Below, piece by piece: positions 21,841 through 35,188 of a stretch of 64,000 nucleotides of DNA. Position 1 is the stretch's first letter. Each line of letters begins with the position of its first letter. Location of the stretch: contig OX375876.1 in assembly GCA_947359465.1 (NCBI GenBank), positions 81,738,359-81,802,358 of the forward strand. Reading direction: 5' to 3'. Position numbers and translations under genes: made by a program. The stretch comes from Metellina segmentata. Its lineage: Eukaryota; Arthropoda; Arachnida; Araneae; Tetragnathidae. Under the pieces are notes generated by a model. The model searched no databases and was not told where the DNA came from. It saw nothing but the letters and a program-made list of their open reading frames with translations.

Positions 21841-23358
21841 GAATTCATAAATCTGGTCACTACTTGTGAGGATGAAGAATCAGAGTTGGAAGAAGAATTC
21901 CCGCCCGTGGAAAACAATCCCAATATTTTTGATCTCGAGGAGATATTGAGAAACAGTGAAGTGAAAGGAAGACTGGATGACGACCAGATTGACCAGCTAA
22001 GTTGTATTATATGTAAATATTCCAATTGTTTCTCAAACGTGCCTGGCCTCACAGATCGTATCCAGTTTGATATCGAACTTTCTGAAATAAAGCCCATCTG
22101 TGCGAAGCCATATCGAATGTCGGTCCGACAATCTCAGATATTGAAAGCCGAAATTGAAAAGATGCTCCAAATGAAAATTATTGAAGTGGGTGAGAGTGAT
22201 TTCACTTCGCCTATGATTTTAGTTGAGGTACCAGGGAAAGACCCAAGGCCCTGCATTGACTATCGGAAGCTGAATGAAATCACGAAAACTCAGTATTTTC
22301 CTATCCCTAACATCGAGGAAAGAGTGGAAGCCGTCTCCAATGCCAAATTCATCACTGTTCTGGATTTGTCAAAATGTTACTGGCAAATTCCTATGACTAA
22401 AGGTACTCAATGGTATGCCACTTTCGTGACAAGTTTCGGGTCGTTTCGACCATTAAGGATGCCGTTTGGACTGAAAAATGCTCCTTATTACTTCAGCAAA
22501 ATGATGTCTGAGCTCTTGAGAGGGTATGACATGTTCGCAGTACCCTATCTGGATGACGTGGCCATATTCTCCTTGGATTGGAGTTCTCACCTTAAACATC
22601 TAAATTGTATCTTGGAGATAATAAGTAAAGCGGGCCTTCGTCTGAAAAGTAGCAAATGCAAATTTGCCCAAGAGAAAGTGATGTATTTGGGACATTATGT
22701 GGGACAGGGGGAGAGGTCCCCTAATGAGTTGAAAATTCAGACTATCCAAAAATTTTCTATTCCAACCACCAAGACAGACATTTGAGCATTCCTTGGATTA
22801 GCCGGGTATTACCGCCAATACATCCCAAACTTTTCTGTTATTGTTGCTCCTTTGACCGAACTCCTGAAGGGAAAAGTCAAGAAGTCCGAAATTCAGTGGA
22901 CCAATGAATGCCAACGGTCTTTTCAAGAACTGAAGAGGAGGCTAACTCAGAACCCTATTCTGTATGCTCCTAACTTTAATGCCCCGTTTTATGTTCAATG
23001 TGATGCCTCAGATTTATACATGGGTATAGTTTTATCCCAGAAGACAGAAAAGGGGGAGGAGCATCCTATTATGTTCCTCAGCAAAAAGTTCTCAACAGCA
23101 GAGCGAAAATACGGAACTACAGAAAAAGAATGTGCCGCTATTGTGTTTGCTGTCAAGAAGCTACGATGCTACCTGGATGGACCTACCAAGTTCTTTATCC
23201 AAACTGATCATAATCCTCTAGTATGGTTAAAAAAGAACTCTGGGGTAAATCCACGTCTCATGAGATGGGCTCTTGCATTGCAGCCCTGGAACTATGAGGT
23301 AATCCATCGTCAGGGCAAAAAACACCAGAATGCTGACAGCCTTAGCCGACTGTTCTGA
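21841..23358 (+). pseudogene. pol: Gypsy-2 reverse transcriptase and RNase H
   Basis: RT follows the integrase tail without a break: PYRMSVRQSQILKAEIEKML, SPMILVEVPGKDPRPCIDYR, TVLDLSKCYWQIPM, MPFGLKNAPYYFSKMM, and the YLDD box in VPYLDDVAIFS. A TGA at 22783-22785 interrupts the segment before FLGLAGYYRQYI. RNase H follows: YVQCDASDLYMGIVLSQ, TTEKECAAIVFAVKKL, FIQTDHNPLVWL and NADSLSRLF, then a terminal stop. RNase H being the last pol domain confirms the PR-INT-RT-RH order. Confidence 0.92.
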
Positions 23359-23507
23359 GTTACCAAAATGTCCTTTGAGTTTATTTTTATTGTTTTTTTA
23401 GGTAACTTAGCAGAGTTGTATATATGTTTGTAAATATTTGTATGAAATTTTGTAGAATTTAGTTTTTCTTAAAGTTATGGTAACTTTTTACAGGGTAAAA
23501 AGTTATT

Positions 23508-23523
23508 TTAAGGGGGGAAGAGT
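23508..23523 (+). promoter_or_regulatory. Gypsy-2 polypurine tract
   Basis: The purine run aaggggggaagag lies immediately before the 3' LTR, where plus-strand DNA priming is expected. Confidence 0.85.
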
Positions 23524-23864
23524 TGTAACGTACACTTCCGGAATATCTTTTAAATGTATTTCTATAGTATTTCTTTTTCCTTATTCCAAGATATTGTGAT
23601 ACTTCCTGTGTTTATTTTTACTTCTTAATACTCTTGGAAAGGATATCTTTTCTTTTGACATATTTATGTGAGCTTAAATGGTTTTCCCGGAAGTTCATTT
23701 TTTCTTTTATGTATAACGTTGGTGAAAAGATATTTTTTTGTAACGGCTTTTTTAGTCGATTGGATGCTTCGTTGAAGTGTGGACTGAGTGCAGTGTTCGA
23801 ATGGCATGTTTCAGCCGTTATGTTTTCTTTAAAAAAAGACTTTTTCTTTCATCACGACGTTACA
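23524..23864 (+). mobile_element. Gypsy-2 3' LTR (341 bp)
   Basis: Same ends as the 5' LTR and nearly identical sequence, but about 69 bp shorter. The missing block is bounded by short tttaa/ctttaa matches. Followed by ctgt, the target duplicate. Confidence 0.95.
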
Positions 23865-24043
23865 CTGTGTGTGAAAATGTGGATAAATGTCAGAGAGTGG
23901 GATCGTTTACCATTGATGTCAGAAGTGTCAGCCGAGAAATTCATCATTCAGAGCCCTGTCAAATTCTGGGCCTCTATAGATAAACTAACAGATGCTGCTG
24001 GAGATATATAATTTCCACAGATATGTAAGCTTGCATTGACCTT
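23865..24043 (+). pseudogene. hAT-type transposase-derived gene, part 2
   Basis: Directly after the Gypsy-2 3' LTR and its target duplicate ctgt, a frame reads REWDRLPLMSEVS, PVKFWASIDKLTDAAGD, a stop, then FPQICKLALTFD. This is the stretch expected before the hAT dimerisation domain, so it continues the gene at 15850-16521. It is then cut by the BEL-1 LTR at 24044. The dimerisation domain itself is not found beyond BEL-1. Confidence 0.65.
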
Positions 24044-24266
24044 TGATGTAGCTCAGGATAGCACTCACAATGAAAATACTCGTGGACTGTATAACAACAC
24101 ACTTTATTAAGATATTCAGCAAATGACTATTGCTCATCTGTTAATGCGGCTACATTCCCCGCATGACACGTCACTCCTCTAGGGATCTTACTCGAACACT
24201 GACTCAATTCACACTTTTTCCAAAAGGTGGCGCTGCTGCAACAGCGTTTGCGGTTGGTACGGAACA
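24044..24266 (-). mobile_element. BEL-1 3' LTR (223 bp)
   Basis: Plus-strand sequence tgatgtagctcaggatagca to ggttggtacggaaca, giving TGTTCC...TACATCA on the coding strand. It differs from the 5' LTR at about seven positions over the shared ~217 bp. The adjoining purine-rich tract (acgtggggcggaa on the minus strand) is a likely polypurine tract. Confidence 0.9.
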
Positions 24267-24393
24267 TTCCGCCCCACGTTGCAATGGTTACATTCAACCA
24301 TTTAATTATACAATCATCTCAAAATGTAAAAATAAAAATAGAACAAGTATGAAAAACATTGAACTACACATAAGAAAAAATACTATAATAAGA

Positions 24394-26400
24394 TTACACA
24401 TTAACAGGTAAAATACAGATTTTTCAAATGGGCCTTTTGAAGACTCCAGACTGAGTTTTTACCTGAACAACTCTGACCCGTTTGTCATCACCGAAATAGA
24501 GCTCAATTATTCTACCTAATGCCCATTTTTGAGGCGGTAGATTTTCCTCCTTGAGAAGCACTAGCTCATTGACTTTCACATTATCTTTCTCAATCATCCA
24601 CTTGGACCTCTATTGCAGATTATTTAGATACTGTACTTGCCATTTCCTCCAAAAAATGTGAATTATTTTGGCTAATTTTTTCCAGTTGGACAATCTATTG
24701 TCTTTAACTTCTATTAAATTTGGCTCTACAGCAGTATTTAAGGATCTGCCGATTAGGAAATGAGCAGGGGTTAACACATCAGTATCTGACGACAGAGGTA
24801 CAAGCGGTCTAGAATTTAGGATGCCTTCTATTTGGGTAATGACTGTTAGGAATTCTTCATACGTCAGTCTGGAATTTGCTACAACTCTTTTAAAATGATA
24901 CTTAAAGGCCTTTACACCACTTTCCCAGAGGCCACCAAAATTATGAGCTCTAGGTGGGAGAAAGTTCCAGTCGATACCCTCAGTTGACATATAATTAGCA
25001 AGGCTATCGTCTGGTTTTACAACTAAGTTATGTAACCTGGAAAGCTCCTTATTAGCACCTGTGAAATTTGTAGCGTTATCCGAAAATAATTTTGAACACA
25101 GACCTCTGCGAGCCACAAATCTTTTTAAGCAAGCCACAAACGCCTCCGAAGTCAAATCGGTTACAATCTCGAGATGGATGGCCTTCGTAACTAAGCATAC
25201 AAAAAGACACACGTATACTTTATGAAAAACACCCTTTCTTTGATGTTTATATTTAATAAGGAATGGCCCGCAGAAATCTACTCCTGAGCAATTGAATGGA
25301 AAATCAGGAGTCACTCTCTCTTTGGGTAAATCACCCATTAATTGTTCAACTCCTCTGGGTTTAACTCTAAAACACACAATACAATCGTGCACGACTTTTC
25401 TGCACGATGCTTTACCCTGTACTGGCCAAAATTTTTGCCTAACATAATGCAGCAAAGCGGTAGGGCCTAAATGAAAATACCTCTTATGATACGATTCTAA
25501 AATGAGCTTAGTAAGTTTATGACTCTTTGGCAGGACAATAGGGAATCTACTGTCGAATTTTACATTTACATGCTTTATTCTGCCGTTCACTCTGATTATT
25601 CCCTCTTTGCCTAAAAAGGGGTTTAAACATCTCATCTTACTTTTGTCAGGAACACTTTTTTGACGACGAAAACATCTGAGTTCCTCTGGGAACTCTCGAC
25701 TCTGAACCTTTTTCACAATGAAGATTTCGCTCCTTTTGATCTCCTCTGTGCTCAAAGCTCCCAATTTCATTTCAGTTCGGTTCCTCAGGTTGTATATAAA
25801 TCTGAAAAGATAGCTCACAACATGCAATAATTTGGTGTAACTGTTACTAATACTAAATAACTCTTGGTGAAAGGAATTAGAAGTTACAGTAAGCACAGGT
25901 AAGTCACTTTGTTCTGAATGTTTAAGTTCAAACGTGAACTCGTCTCGTATGACTGATGTTGGAATTTCACGACTGGGATACTCCCGGTCAGTTAGGAAAG
26001 AAGGACCCTCGAACCACAGTTTGCTCGAAGTCAGTTTCACAGGGTCCATCCCTCTGGAAATAAGGTCCGCCGGATTGTTCTCGGAAGACACATGACGCCA
26101 CTGTTGAACTGTTGTTAAGTCTTGTATATTGGCTATGCGGTTTGCCACGAACGTTTTTAGCAGGTAGGGCTCTTTCCGTATCCATGAAAGTACAATCATG
26201 GAATCACTCCATAAATAGATGTCACTTGTCTTTAGATGTAAGGCAATCTTCACTTTGGTTATCAACTTTGCTAAAAGAACAGCTGCACATAGTTCTAATC
26301 TCGGTATTGTAGCCCGCTTAAGAGGCGACACACGTGACTTGCTACAAACCAAGTTTACTTCGAAAGCTCCATTTTCTGATGTTGACTTACAGTAAATGAC
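24394..26400 (-). pseudogene. pol: BEL-1 RNase H and integrase
   Basis: In the same frame as the upstream parts. RNase H region: IPRLELCAAVLLAKLITKV, YLWSDSMIVLSWI, VSSENNPADLISRG. Integrase zinc region: HLGPTALLHYVRQKFWPV and CIVCFRVKPRG. Integrase core: FNCSGVDFCGPFLI (first Asp), KLFSDNATNFTGANKEL (second Asp), NFGGLWESGVKAFKYHFKRV (Glu). The C-terminus runs through a TAG at 24610 and a TGA at 24424: VKVNELVLLKEENLPPQKW and VVQVKTQSGVFKRPI, the usual end of BEL/Pao polyproteins. Confidence 0.9.
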
Positions 26401-28122
26401 TCATCCATGTGCAGACTCGGACGCTTCTGCAAATCCGTGAAGCTCAATATGCACTGATTTTTCTATCAATATGCACCTCTTAACACTCACGTTGTTTATT
26501 GCTGGCAAGGATTCGACGAAGTCTTGCCACTGTCGCGCTTCCGCTTCAGGAAGTGGATCGCTCCAGTCTAAATTCAAGCACCACAGTTTTTGTAAGAATA
26601 TCTTTGCTCTTGCCACCACCGGACCCAAGAGTCCAAGTGGGTCAAAAGTTCGCGCAATAGTGGAAAGCACTGATCTCTTCGTTGGCGGAACTACGTTTTC
26701 CAACTGAATTTGGAAACTAAAGTGGTCAATCGTAGGTTTCCACGAAACACCTAACGCCTTTGTCTCTTCTTGAAAATTGTAGCTACTGTCAGGCCCAGTT
26801 TGTAATTCAGGATTATTGCTACACCACTTGTGTAGTATCATGCCTCCGCTCTTGAGAGCCTCTATTAACTCCGATTGAAGCTCCTTTGCTTCGCTCAGAG
26901 AGTCGGCACCACTCAGGACATCATCCATGTAGAAGTCTCTCTCCAAAACTGGTGAAGCTAACGGATAATTCTCTTGTTGATCTTTAGATAATTGAAGTAA
27001 CACCCTGGTTGCGAGATGAGGTGCGCTTACTGTGCCATACGTCACTGTTTTGAGCTCATATGTTTTAACTGGTTTATTCACTCCCTCCTTCCAAAGAATT
27101 CTTAGAAGTTTCGTTTGGCTGGGGTCAATTAAAATCATTCTATACATTTGTCTAATGTCAGCCACGAAAGCATTAATGTGCTTACGGAACCTCACCATTA
27201 TTTCAAAAAGGTCTTCCTGATTAACCCCACCGTTATATTGTAAGGTGTTGAGTGAATTACCTACGGTTGTTCGTGAAGAAGCATTAAAAACTACACGAAG
27301 TTTTGTCGTACTTTTATCAGGGCGATAGACTCCTAAATGCGGTATATAGTATGTTCCCACTTGTTCCTCACACTCCGAAATTTCTTCCATGTGACCCAAT
27401 TCCTCATATTCGCGCAGAAATTCCTTATATAATGCTAAATACTCAGGCTCTCTTAATAAACGACTCCACAGCGAATTTAATTTCTTAAGGGCAATATCTC
27501 TGGATTTTCCTAAACACCTTGGATCCTCTTTTAAAGGCATTTTTACTATATATCTCCCCGTACTATCTCTCTTTACATTTTTCTCAAAATGCTCTTCACA
27601 AATCATTGCTTCTTTATTTTGGGGTACCTCTATCTCCACATTTTCCATTTCCCAAAATTTCTCCAAAGCTTCGTTTAAACCAGTATTATCCTGAATGAAC
27701 CCACAATGTACGTTTCCCTCAGTTGCAATAGGTATACTTCCACTAACTACATATCCAAAAACTGTATTTTGAAGAATCAAATTACTATTAGCAGGATAAA
27801 TGTGACCTGGCCGTAACAGCTCATAAAAGATTTCAGCGCTCAAAAGCAAATCTACGCGATTTGGCACATTAAAATTTTCATCCGCTAGTTTTACATATTT
27901 TAATTCTGGCACATTAACCTTTAGCATATTTGACGGCATGAAATCCGTAATTCTGGATACAACCAAAAAATCTAGCTTTTTCTCAAAGTTACCCTCAAGG
28001 TTTGAGATTGTTGCATTAACCACAGATTTAATTCTTGTGATTGTATCACCTATCCCGCAAACTGTCATATCAGTTTTCTCTCTTTTTAAACCGAGACTAT
28101 TCGCACAGTCTGTCGTCATTTA
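26401..28122 (-). pseudogene. pol: BEL-1 protease C-terminal side and RT
   Basis: Starts after a TAA at 28120-28122 that splits the protease. Contains DFMPSNMLKVNVPELKYVKL and LLLSAEIFYELLRPG, typical of the BEL/Pao protease-RT linker; RT follows: YIPHLGVYRPDKSTTKLR, VVFNASSRTTVGNSLNT, AFVADIRQMYRMILID, SAPHLATRVLLQLS and the catalytic box ERDFYMDDVLSG. It ends at a TGA (26401-26403) just inside the RNase H-like region (GFAEASESAHG). Apart from these stops the frame is uninterrupted. Confidence 0.92.
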
Positions 28123-29574
28123 ATTATTCATGGCCCCTTGATCTAAAATAGCTCGTGACTCGTATAATTTTCCTCGATCGTCCCTCAACATACAATTCAC
28201 AGTACTCAGCAAAACGGTTTTCGACTGGTTTATCACTCGTGTTGAGAGAACGGAATTGTTGTTTTGACTGCTCTCAAACGTCTGCGCAAAAGGAGAAAGG
28301 GATGATTCACTAACAGCTGTACAACCCCCTCCCCCACTTGGGTTCGAACGCAGGTCACGGTCACCCGCGTTGGGTTCACTCGAAGTACGCACATACTCAT
28401 GGTTTCTAGGGTAATGCAATGAATAGTGATGCCGTCTCTTCTGCCCCTCTCGCTTACACAGATAACAAGAAAAATGGGATTTACAATTATTGACCAGATG
28501 CTTGCCCAGACAATTAAAACAGCAATTATTTTTCTTAATGACCTCCACTCTTTCAGAAACAGGCAAAACCATATAATTATTACATTTAAACAAAGGATGA
28601 TTTTCGGGACACAGAATGCATTTTGAACTTTTACAATCAGATATAAATATTTTAGGCATATTTCTCGAATAGGATGTTTTAACCCTTTGATTATTGTCCA
28701 TCGCTAGTGGTTTTCCTCGGGACACAAAAAACAGGTAAATTTCTTTTGATAATTTTATCGGATCAAACCAGGTATCTGATTGCCTAACACTGATATGGGA
28801 CGCAGTTTCTCTATCTAATGTATGAAACAATTTGTCTGATACTATTAGCTCATTTAATTTTTTAAAGTCCGACACTTTCCTCAATTTTAAATAGTACTCC
28901 TAACTCGTAATCAAACGAGAAGCAAATTGCGTATAAGTCTCATTAGGTTGGCGAGTTGTTTTTCGAAATTGTTCTAGACACGATTGAGGAGTAGGCTCAA
29001 ATTCACGCAACACAATAGATTTGACTTTTGCATAATCAGTTAGCTCATTATCCCCAATGTAAGTGATAACATTAGAAGCTCTCTCCCCAAGTAAATTTAA
29101 CAAAATTTCTGATTTAAATTTCCCAGGAACAGCTTTCGAAACAAATGCTCTTTCTAAGGAAGCAAAAAAGTAACTCCAGCCTTCTGGCCTACTCGGAACT
29201 TTTATTGTCAACGTCCGAACACTCTTCATCAAAGAATCTAAAGATTCACAATTTTCCACTTCATTCTCAGATTTGCTGTTTAGTTTTGTTTCGGCTCGGA
29301 TTTTTGCAAGTTCAAGTTCTGCCTTGGCTCTTTCTAGCCTAAGCTTTTCGAGTTCCATTTGCTTCTGTTCCGACTCAATTTGTTTCTGTTCATTATTTTT
29401 GCGATCTTCGACAGTTGAATTTATCAATCCCGTGACCATTTGAATGTCTGATGCATAGTATTTATTACTTTTGATGAGCTCAATTAGCTGAATGACGGTC
29501 ATTTTCTTATTTACCTCTTCACCTAACTCAGTGGCAACCTGCCTAAGATCTTCCTTTCTACAGTTATTAAACAT
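28123..29574 (-). pseudogene. gag: BEL-1 gag and protease N-terminal side
   Basis: ATG at 29574. N-terminal motif CRKEDLRQVATELGEEV, then a Glu/Lys/Gln coiled coil, capsid region (RPEGWSYFFASLERAF, REFEPTPQSCLEQF), a TAG at 28900-28902, then VSDFKKLNELIVSDKLF. Two Cys/His clusters follow: CILCPENHPLFKC, and CCFNCLGKHLVNNC with CYLCKREGQ. Next comes the protease start RAILDQGAMNN, with Gln where most aspartic proteases have Ser or Thr. All four parts of the polyprotein share one frame. Confidence 0.9.
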
Positions 29575-30071
29575 TTTTCTTAATTTTGATACTCAATACA
29601 AATAGCCTTCTCATACAAGTTCAAATTTTTCACTTACTGCACAGACACAAGCTCGCACTTTTTTATCCAGTTCTCTCCGGCGTGGTAAGGACCAGATGAT
29701 GTAGCTCAGGATAGCACTCACAATGAAAATACTCGTAGACTGTATAGCAACACACTTTATTAAGATACTCAGCAAATGACTATTGCTCATCTGTTAATGC
29801 GGCTACATTCCCCGCATGACACGTCAATCCTCTAGGGCAGTGGTTCCCAAAGTGGGTTCCACGAAAAAATTTAGGGGTTCCGCGTGACAAATTTTATTTT
29901 ATTAAAAAAATAAGAATGGCGTCTAATATATTCACATTTTCCTTGGAAGGTATACAATCGACCAACGCATTAAATTTAAAATTTTAAATAAGGCGACTGA
30001 AAAAAAATCACCCAACAAATAAAGGCAAAGATATTTCTTTTTTTAAGAAGAAAACTTGAAAACCATAATAA

Positions 30072-31906
<1,835 letters not shown>

Positions 31907-32520
31907 TAGTTGATGTTTTGTATTTTTATTAATTATTTCTATAATAATTTTTTTTTTAGTTTCGTTTAATTCAATAAAATCCGAAATACCAAAATAATTC
32001 TTGTTTCATTTAATATCAGATATTAAATTTTGAAAAGTCGTTATATAAAAAATATTCAGGGTTCCGCGATCATTGGCAACAAATTTGGGGGTTCCTCGAC
32101 CAAAATAGTTTGGGAAACACTGCTCTAGGGATCTTACTCGAACACTGACTCAATTCACACTTTTTTCAAAAGGTGGCTCTGCTGCAACAGCGTTTGCGGT
32201 TGGTACTAGGGATGTTAAGCAAATCACAGAACTGCTACTCAATCACAGATACTTGTGAATCACAGTTCATACCTGTTACTCAAATATCAAAATATCAGTG
32301 ATTGGGTAACAGTGATTGGGTAACAGTAGTTCGGTATCAGTGATTCGGTATCAGTGATTCAGTATCAGTGATTTGGTACCAGTGATTCGGTAACAGTTAC
32401 TAAACTGATACCTTGGCTGATATTGATACTGTTACTGCGATCGGTGGTTGCGACCGGGATCGGTGATTCGGTAGCAGTGAAAGCTATGACTGAGTTTTGG
32501 TTAATTGGTAGCGGTGCCAG

Positions 32521-32763
32521 TTGGTCTGTGACGGATTGGGATTTCTCTGGAGGATTTTTAACCGGATGTTTAAGAAGGTAATGTGTTGCTTTATGACTCA
32601 CCAGATTCCCGCGCCTTTTTCTAAAGAAAAAAAGAATCTCGACAGTTTTGAGGAGAGTTCATATAAAAAAATTTTAAATTCTCCTGTTTTGAATAATTTT
32701 TTGTTCGTTCTTAAACTATCACTGATTATTTATTTTGTTGTTTTTTTATACAGAGTAACATGA
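32521..32763 (+). other. Unrecognised 80-codon open frame
   Basis: Reads from the interior of the 32206-34314 element, with a hydrophobic C-terminus (LKLSLIIYFVVFLYRV). No family recognised; probably chance. Confidence 0.15.
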
Positions 32764-34029
32764 CTAGAACTTGTTTTTTTTTGGTTTGTTTATTATTAAA
32801 ATTGTTTTGTTTAACCTCTTGTAAATTGTTTTTAATTCTAAAAAACGAATTATGTGCTTCTGAAAGTATAACTTGAATGAGTCGAAATCACAGGAGGGGG
32901 GGGAGATATATTTATTTCATTTCGTTAGTGATTAGAATACGTTTTACGAGTTTCTGCCTTCTTTAAAGTTTGTCTCTTAAGATTTAACCGTTTCAGAGGG
33001 AGGATAAACACAACAATGTTTACAGCGGTAAAGAATGCATTCTGAAATATCGTAATGCAAGTACAAAAGATTTTGATGACTGAATGTTTAATTTTTAAAG
33101 CGTATAATTTGTGGTTTGTAAACACTGATTCTCTGGAATTCCTTGTCAGACTGTTTTCAAAACAAATAAGAATGTTACTCGTTAGAATATTCCCTGTTTG
33201 CCTTAGAGATAAATTATATACTTTCACTCAGCTTATCAATTTTAAAGTGCTACTGAAGAAAATATCTTCATCTTTTGTCTTCGGGGTGGATCCCGGACAG
33301 TTGACAATAATACGTGGTTACTCCAGTGTTGTGTGGAAACTGAACTACTCCACATTTTAGTTAATATTTTGTAAAAATTGTATGATTTATAAACTAAAGT
33401 ATTGGACAGAAATTGTTGAATCAAGTCAAAAGCTACAGATTTTTCACAGTAAGGTTTGACTTTTCTGCTGTTGTTCGTTTTGTGTTTTCTTCATCTCAAA
33501 TAAAATTGTTGTGTCTTTGCACCACCACGAATACAACAATACAAATTAATTCGAATGTTACTAGAGATTTCGAAAAATTACTTAATGTTTTGAAATTGTC
33601 AGATTATCAAATGTAAGGAAATTGTTTTGCTACACATACTACGATGAAAACATTTTTCTTCAACAAACAAATATTTTGGATAAAGGTTATTTAGTGAAAC
33701 GGATTTAAAGATAAAAAATAGGTTTGTCAATTATATATATTTATTTAAAGATTAAAAATCCATAATTTGAATTCAATTAGAAGTAAAATTATCACGCATT
33801 CTAATGTATATCTCTTGATTTTAATGTTTAATTAATTATAAAGTTTAATTTATATGAAAATTTTGATATAGTTGAAACCATCTTAGTCACCAATATTAAT
33901 TTAATGAGGAGAAAAAGTACCTTTAAAAAATGAATTACGGGCTAAAAATAAAAAACGGCTCATAGTGGCAGAATAAAAATGAAAAATTCATTTTATAATT
34001 GAAGGTTTATTAAATATATTCCAGTTGAT

Positions 34030-34115
34030 CTGGATGAAAAAAATACTGGGGTTCGAACTGTAAACTAGAGCACTGTAAGGCCACGACGTTACCGACTTAG
34101 CTATGTATTCCTTCG
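34030..34115 (-). other. tRNA-like fragment
   Basis: On the minus strand tacatagctaagtcggtaac (A-box-like) is followed about 45 bases later by cagttcgaacccc (B-box-like). It may be a SINE head or tRNA pseudogene inside the 32206-34314 element. Confidence 0.35.
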
Positions 34116-34315
34116 ACGAAATCGTATTATTGAAAATATTCAACACATAAATAAAAGCATTCCGTTGCTACGAGTGACTAGAGATACTTTGCAGTCAACC
34201 AATCGGATTCATTCACAGTTTGAATCACAATCACAGTTTTGAATCACAGATATTCGTCAGTAGCAGTCACAGTTAGAACTGTTACTGTCAAATCACTGTT
34301 AGTAACATCCCTAGT

Positions 34316-34448
34316 TCGACGTGCGTCGCCACAGTGGCGCCGGAGGCATGTGTGCACTACTCCATTTGATCTAATGTATCTCAGACCGCACTTGCGTTGT
34401 GGCAGCGGCGCCGCACGTTGAAAAACCGGATGTGTGCACCGGGCCTAA
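34316..34448. other. Short fragment ending in Harbinger-like terminus
   Basis: Ends ccggatgtgtgcaccgggcc followed by taa, matching in reverse the start at 3165. GC-rich compared with its surroundings. No partner end is evident within 1 kb. Confidence 0.3.
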
Positions 34449-34880
34449 ATTTATCGAATTCGACCTTTCATGATCACGTGAAACGCCTTGGTTCAATTTC
34501 AGAACTCGACATATGGGTTCAATTTCTCCGTCGTATTGATATCTGTGATTTGCTTCTCAAACGTCAAGAAAATTATCCCTTTTTGATGCGAATCATCACT
34601 GGGAGAGAGAAATGGGTTGTCTTCAACAATGTTAAACGCAAGAGATCATGGAGTAAAGAAGATGAACTAGCTCAACGGACTTCGAAAACCGATATTCATA
34701 AAAAAAAGATGATGCTGTCTGTTCGGTGGGATTTCAAGGGAATTGGTTTTCTTAGCTCCTACCGGATAATACCACGATAAATTCTGAAGGGTACTGTCAT
34801 CAACTGGATAAATTGAAAATTCACTCAAACAGAAGGTCAAAATACATTTCTCTTATGAATTGTATTTGGTCATGTTTATT
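34448..34880 (+). pseudogene. mariner transposase fragment
   Basis: The frame contains STFHDHVKRLGSISELDIWV, CDLLLKRQENYPFLMRIITG, REKWVVFNNVKRKRSW and MMLSVRWDFKGI. These are the well-known WVPHEL/HDH-to-first-Asp region of mariner (DD34D) transposases. ITGDEKW is changed to ITGREKW, so the first catalytic Asp is lost. Both termini are missing, as is the stretch between DIWV and the RRIDICD segment. After 34781 only a short trace (YCHQLDKLK) remains. Confidence 0.85.
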
Positions 34881-35188
34881 TTTTTTTCTTGAATAAGTTT
34901 ACTAGCAGGATTAAATTGTATTCAGTGCATCTATGTGATAGAGCAAAAATAAAAAAATACTAGTACATTTAAGTATACCTTTCGTTAAAATCTTGTATTA
35001 CAACAATTTTCAATTTTACTTGTCGCATTATCACGAGCACGTGTTTTCTGAGTACATTCGTCACTTATGTGCTCAAACTAACTCACAAAAAATAAGATTA
35101 ACTTTTCTGATTAGGTAAGAGGGTATGGTGCTATATGTCCGGTTCTTCGTGCCTCCAGTATGCAATTATTTTTCCAAGAATAGCTCAC
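34881..35188. other. Gene-free spacer
   Basis: AT-rich, nothing recognised between the mariner fragment and the long-TIR element. Confidence 0.5.

Larger units (their letters stand above)
16522..23864 (+). mobile_element. Gypsy-2: Ty3/Gypsy element with INT before RT
   Basis: Complete element: LTRs at 16522-16931 and 23524-23864, 4-bp duplication ctgt on both sides, primer-binding site, minisatellite leader, gag-PR-INT-RT-RH and a polypurine tract. The pol order differs from standard Ty3/Gypsy and matches the Gmr1-type arrangement. The coding part has two clear nonsense codons (19236, 22783) and three frameshifts, so the copy is inactive. Confidence 0.95.
32206..34314. mobile_element. TIR element of unknown type with subterminal repeats
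   Basis: Left end ctagggatgttaagcaaatc and right end (reverse complement) ctagggatgttactaacagt share the first 12 bases. Near the left end a ~15-bp motif (taacagtgattcggta and variants) repeats about seven times at 32305-32400. Near the right end related cacagttttgaatcacag motifs recur. No transposase was recognised in the interior. The duplication could be CTAG or TA. The right flank does not match the BEL-1 LTR, so a deletion probably followed insertion. Confidence 0.55.
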
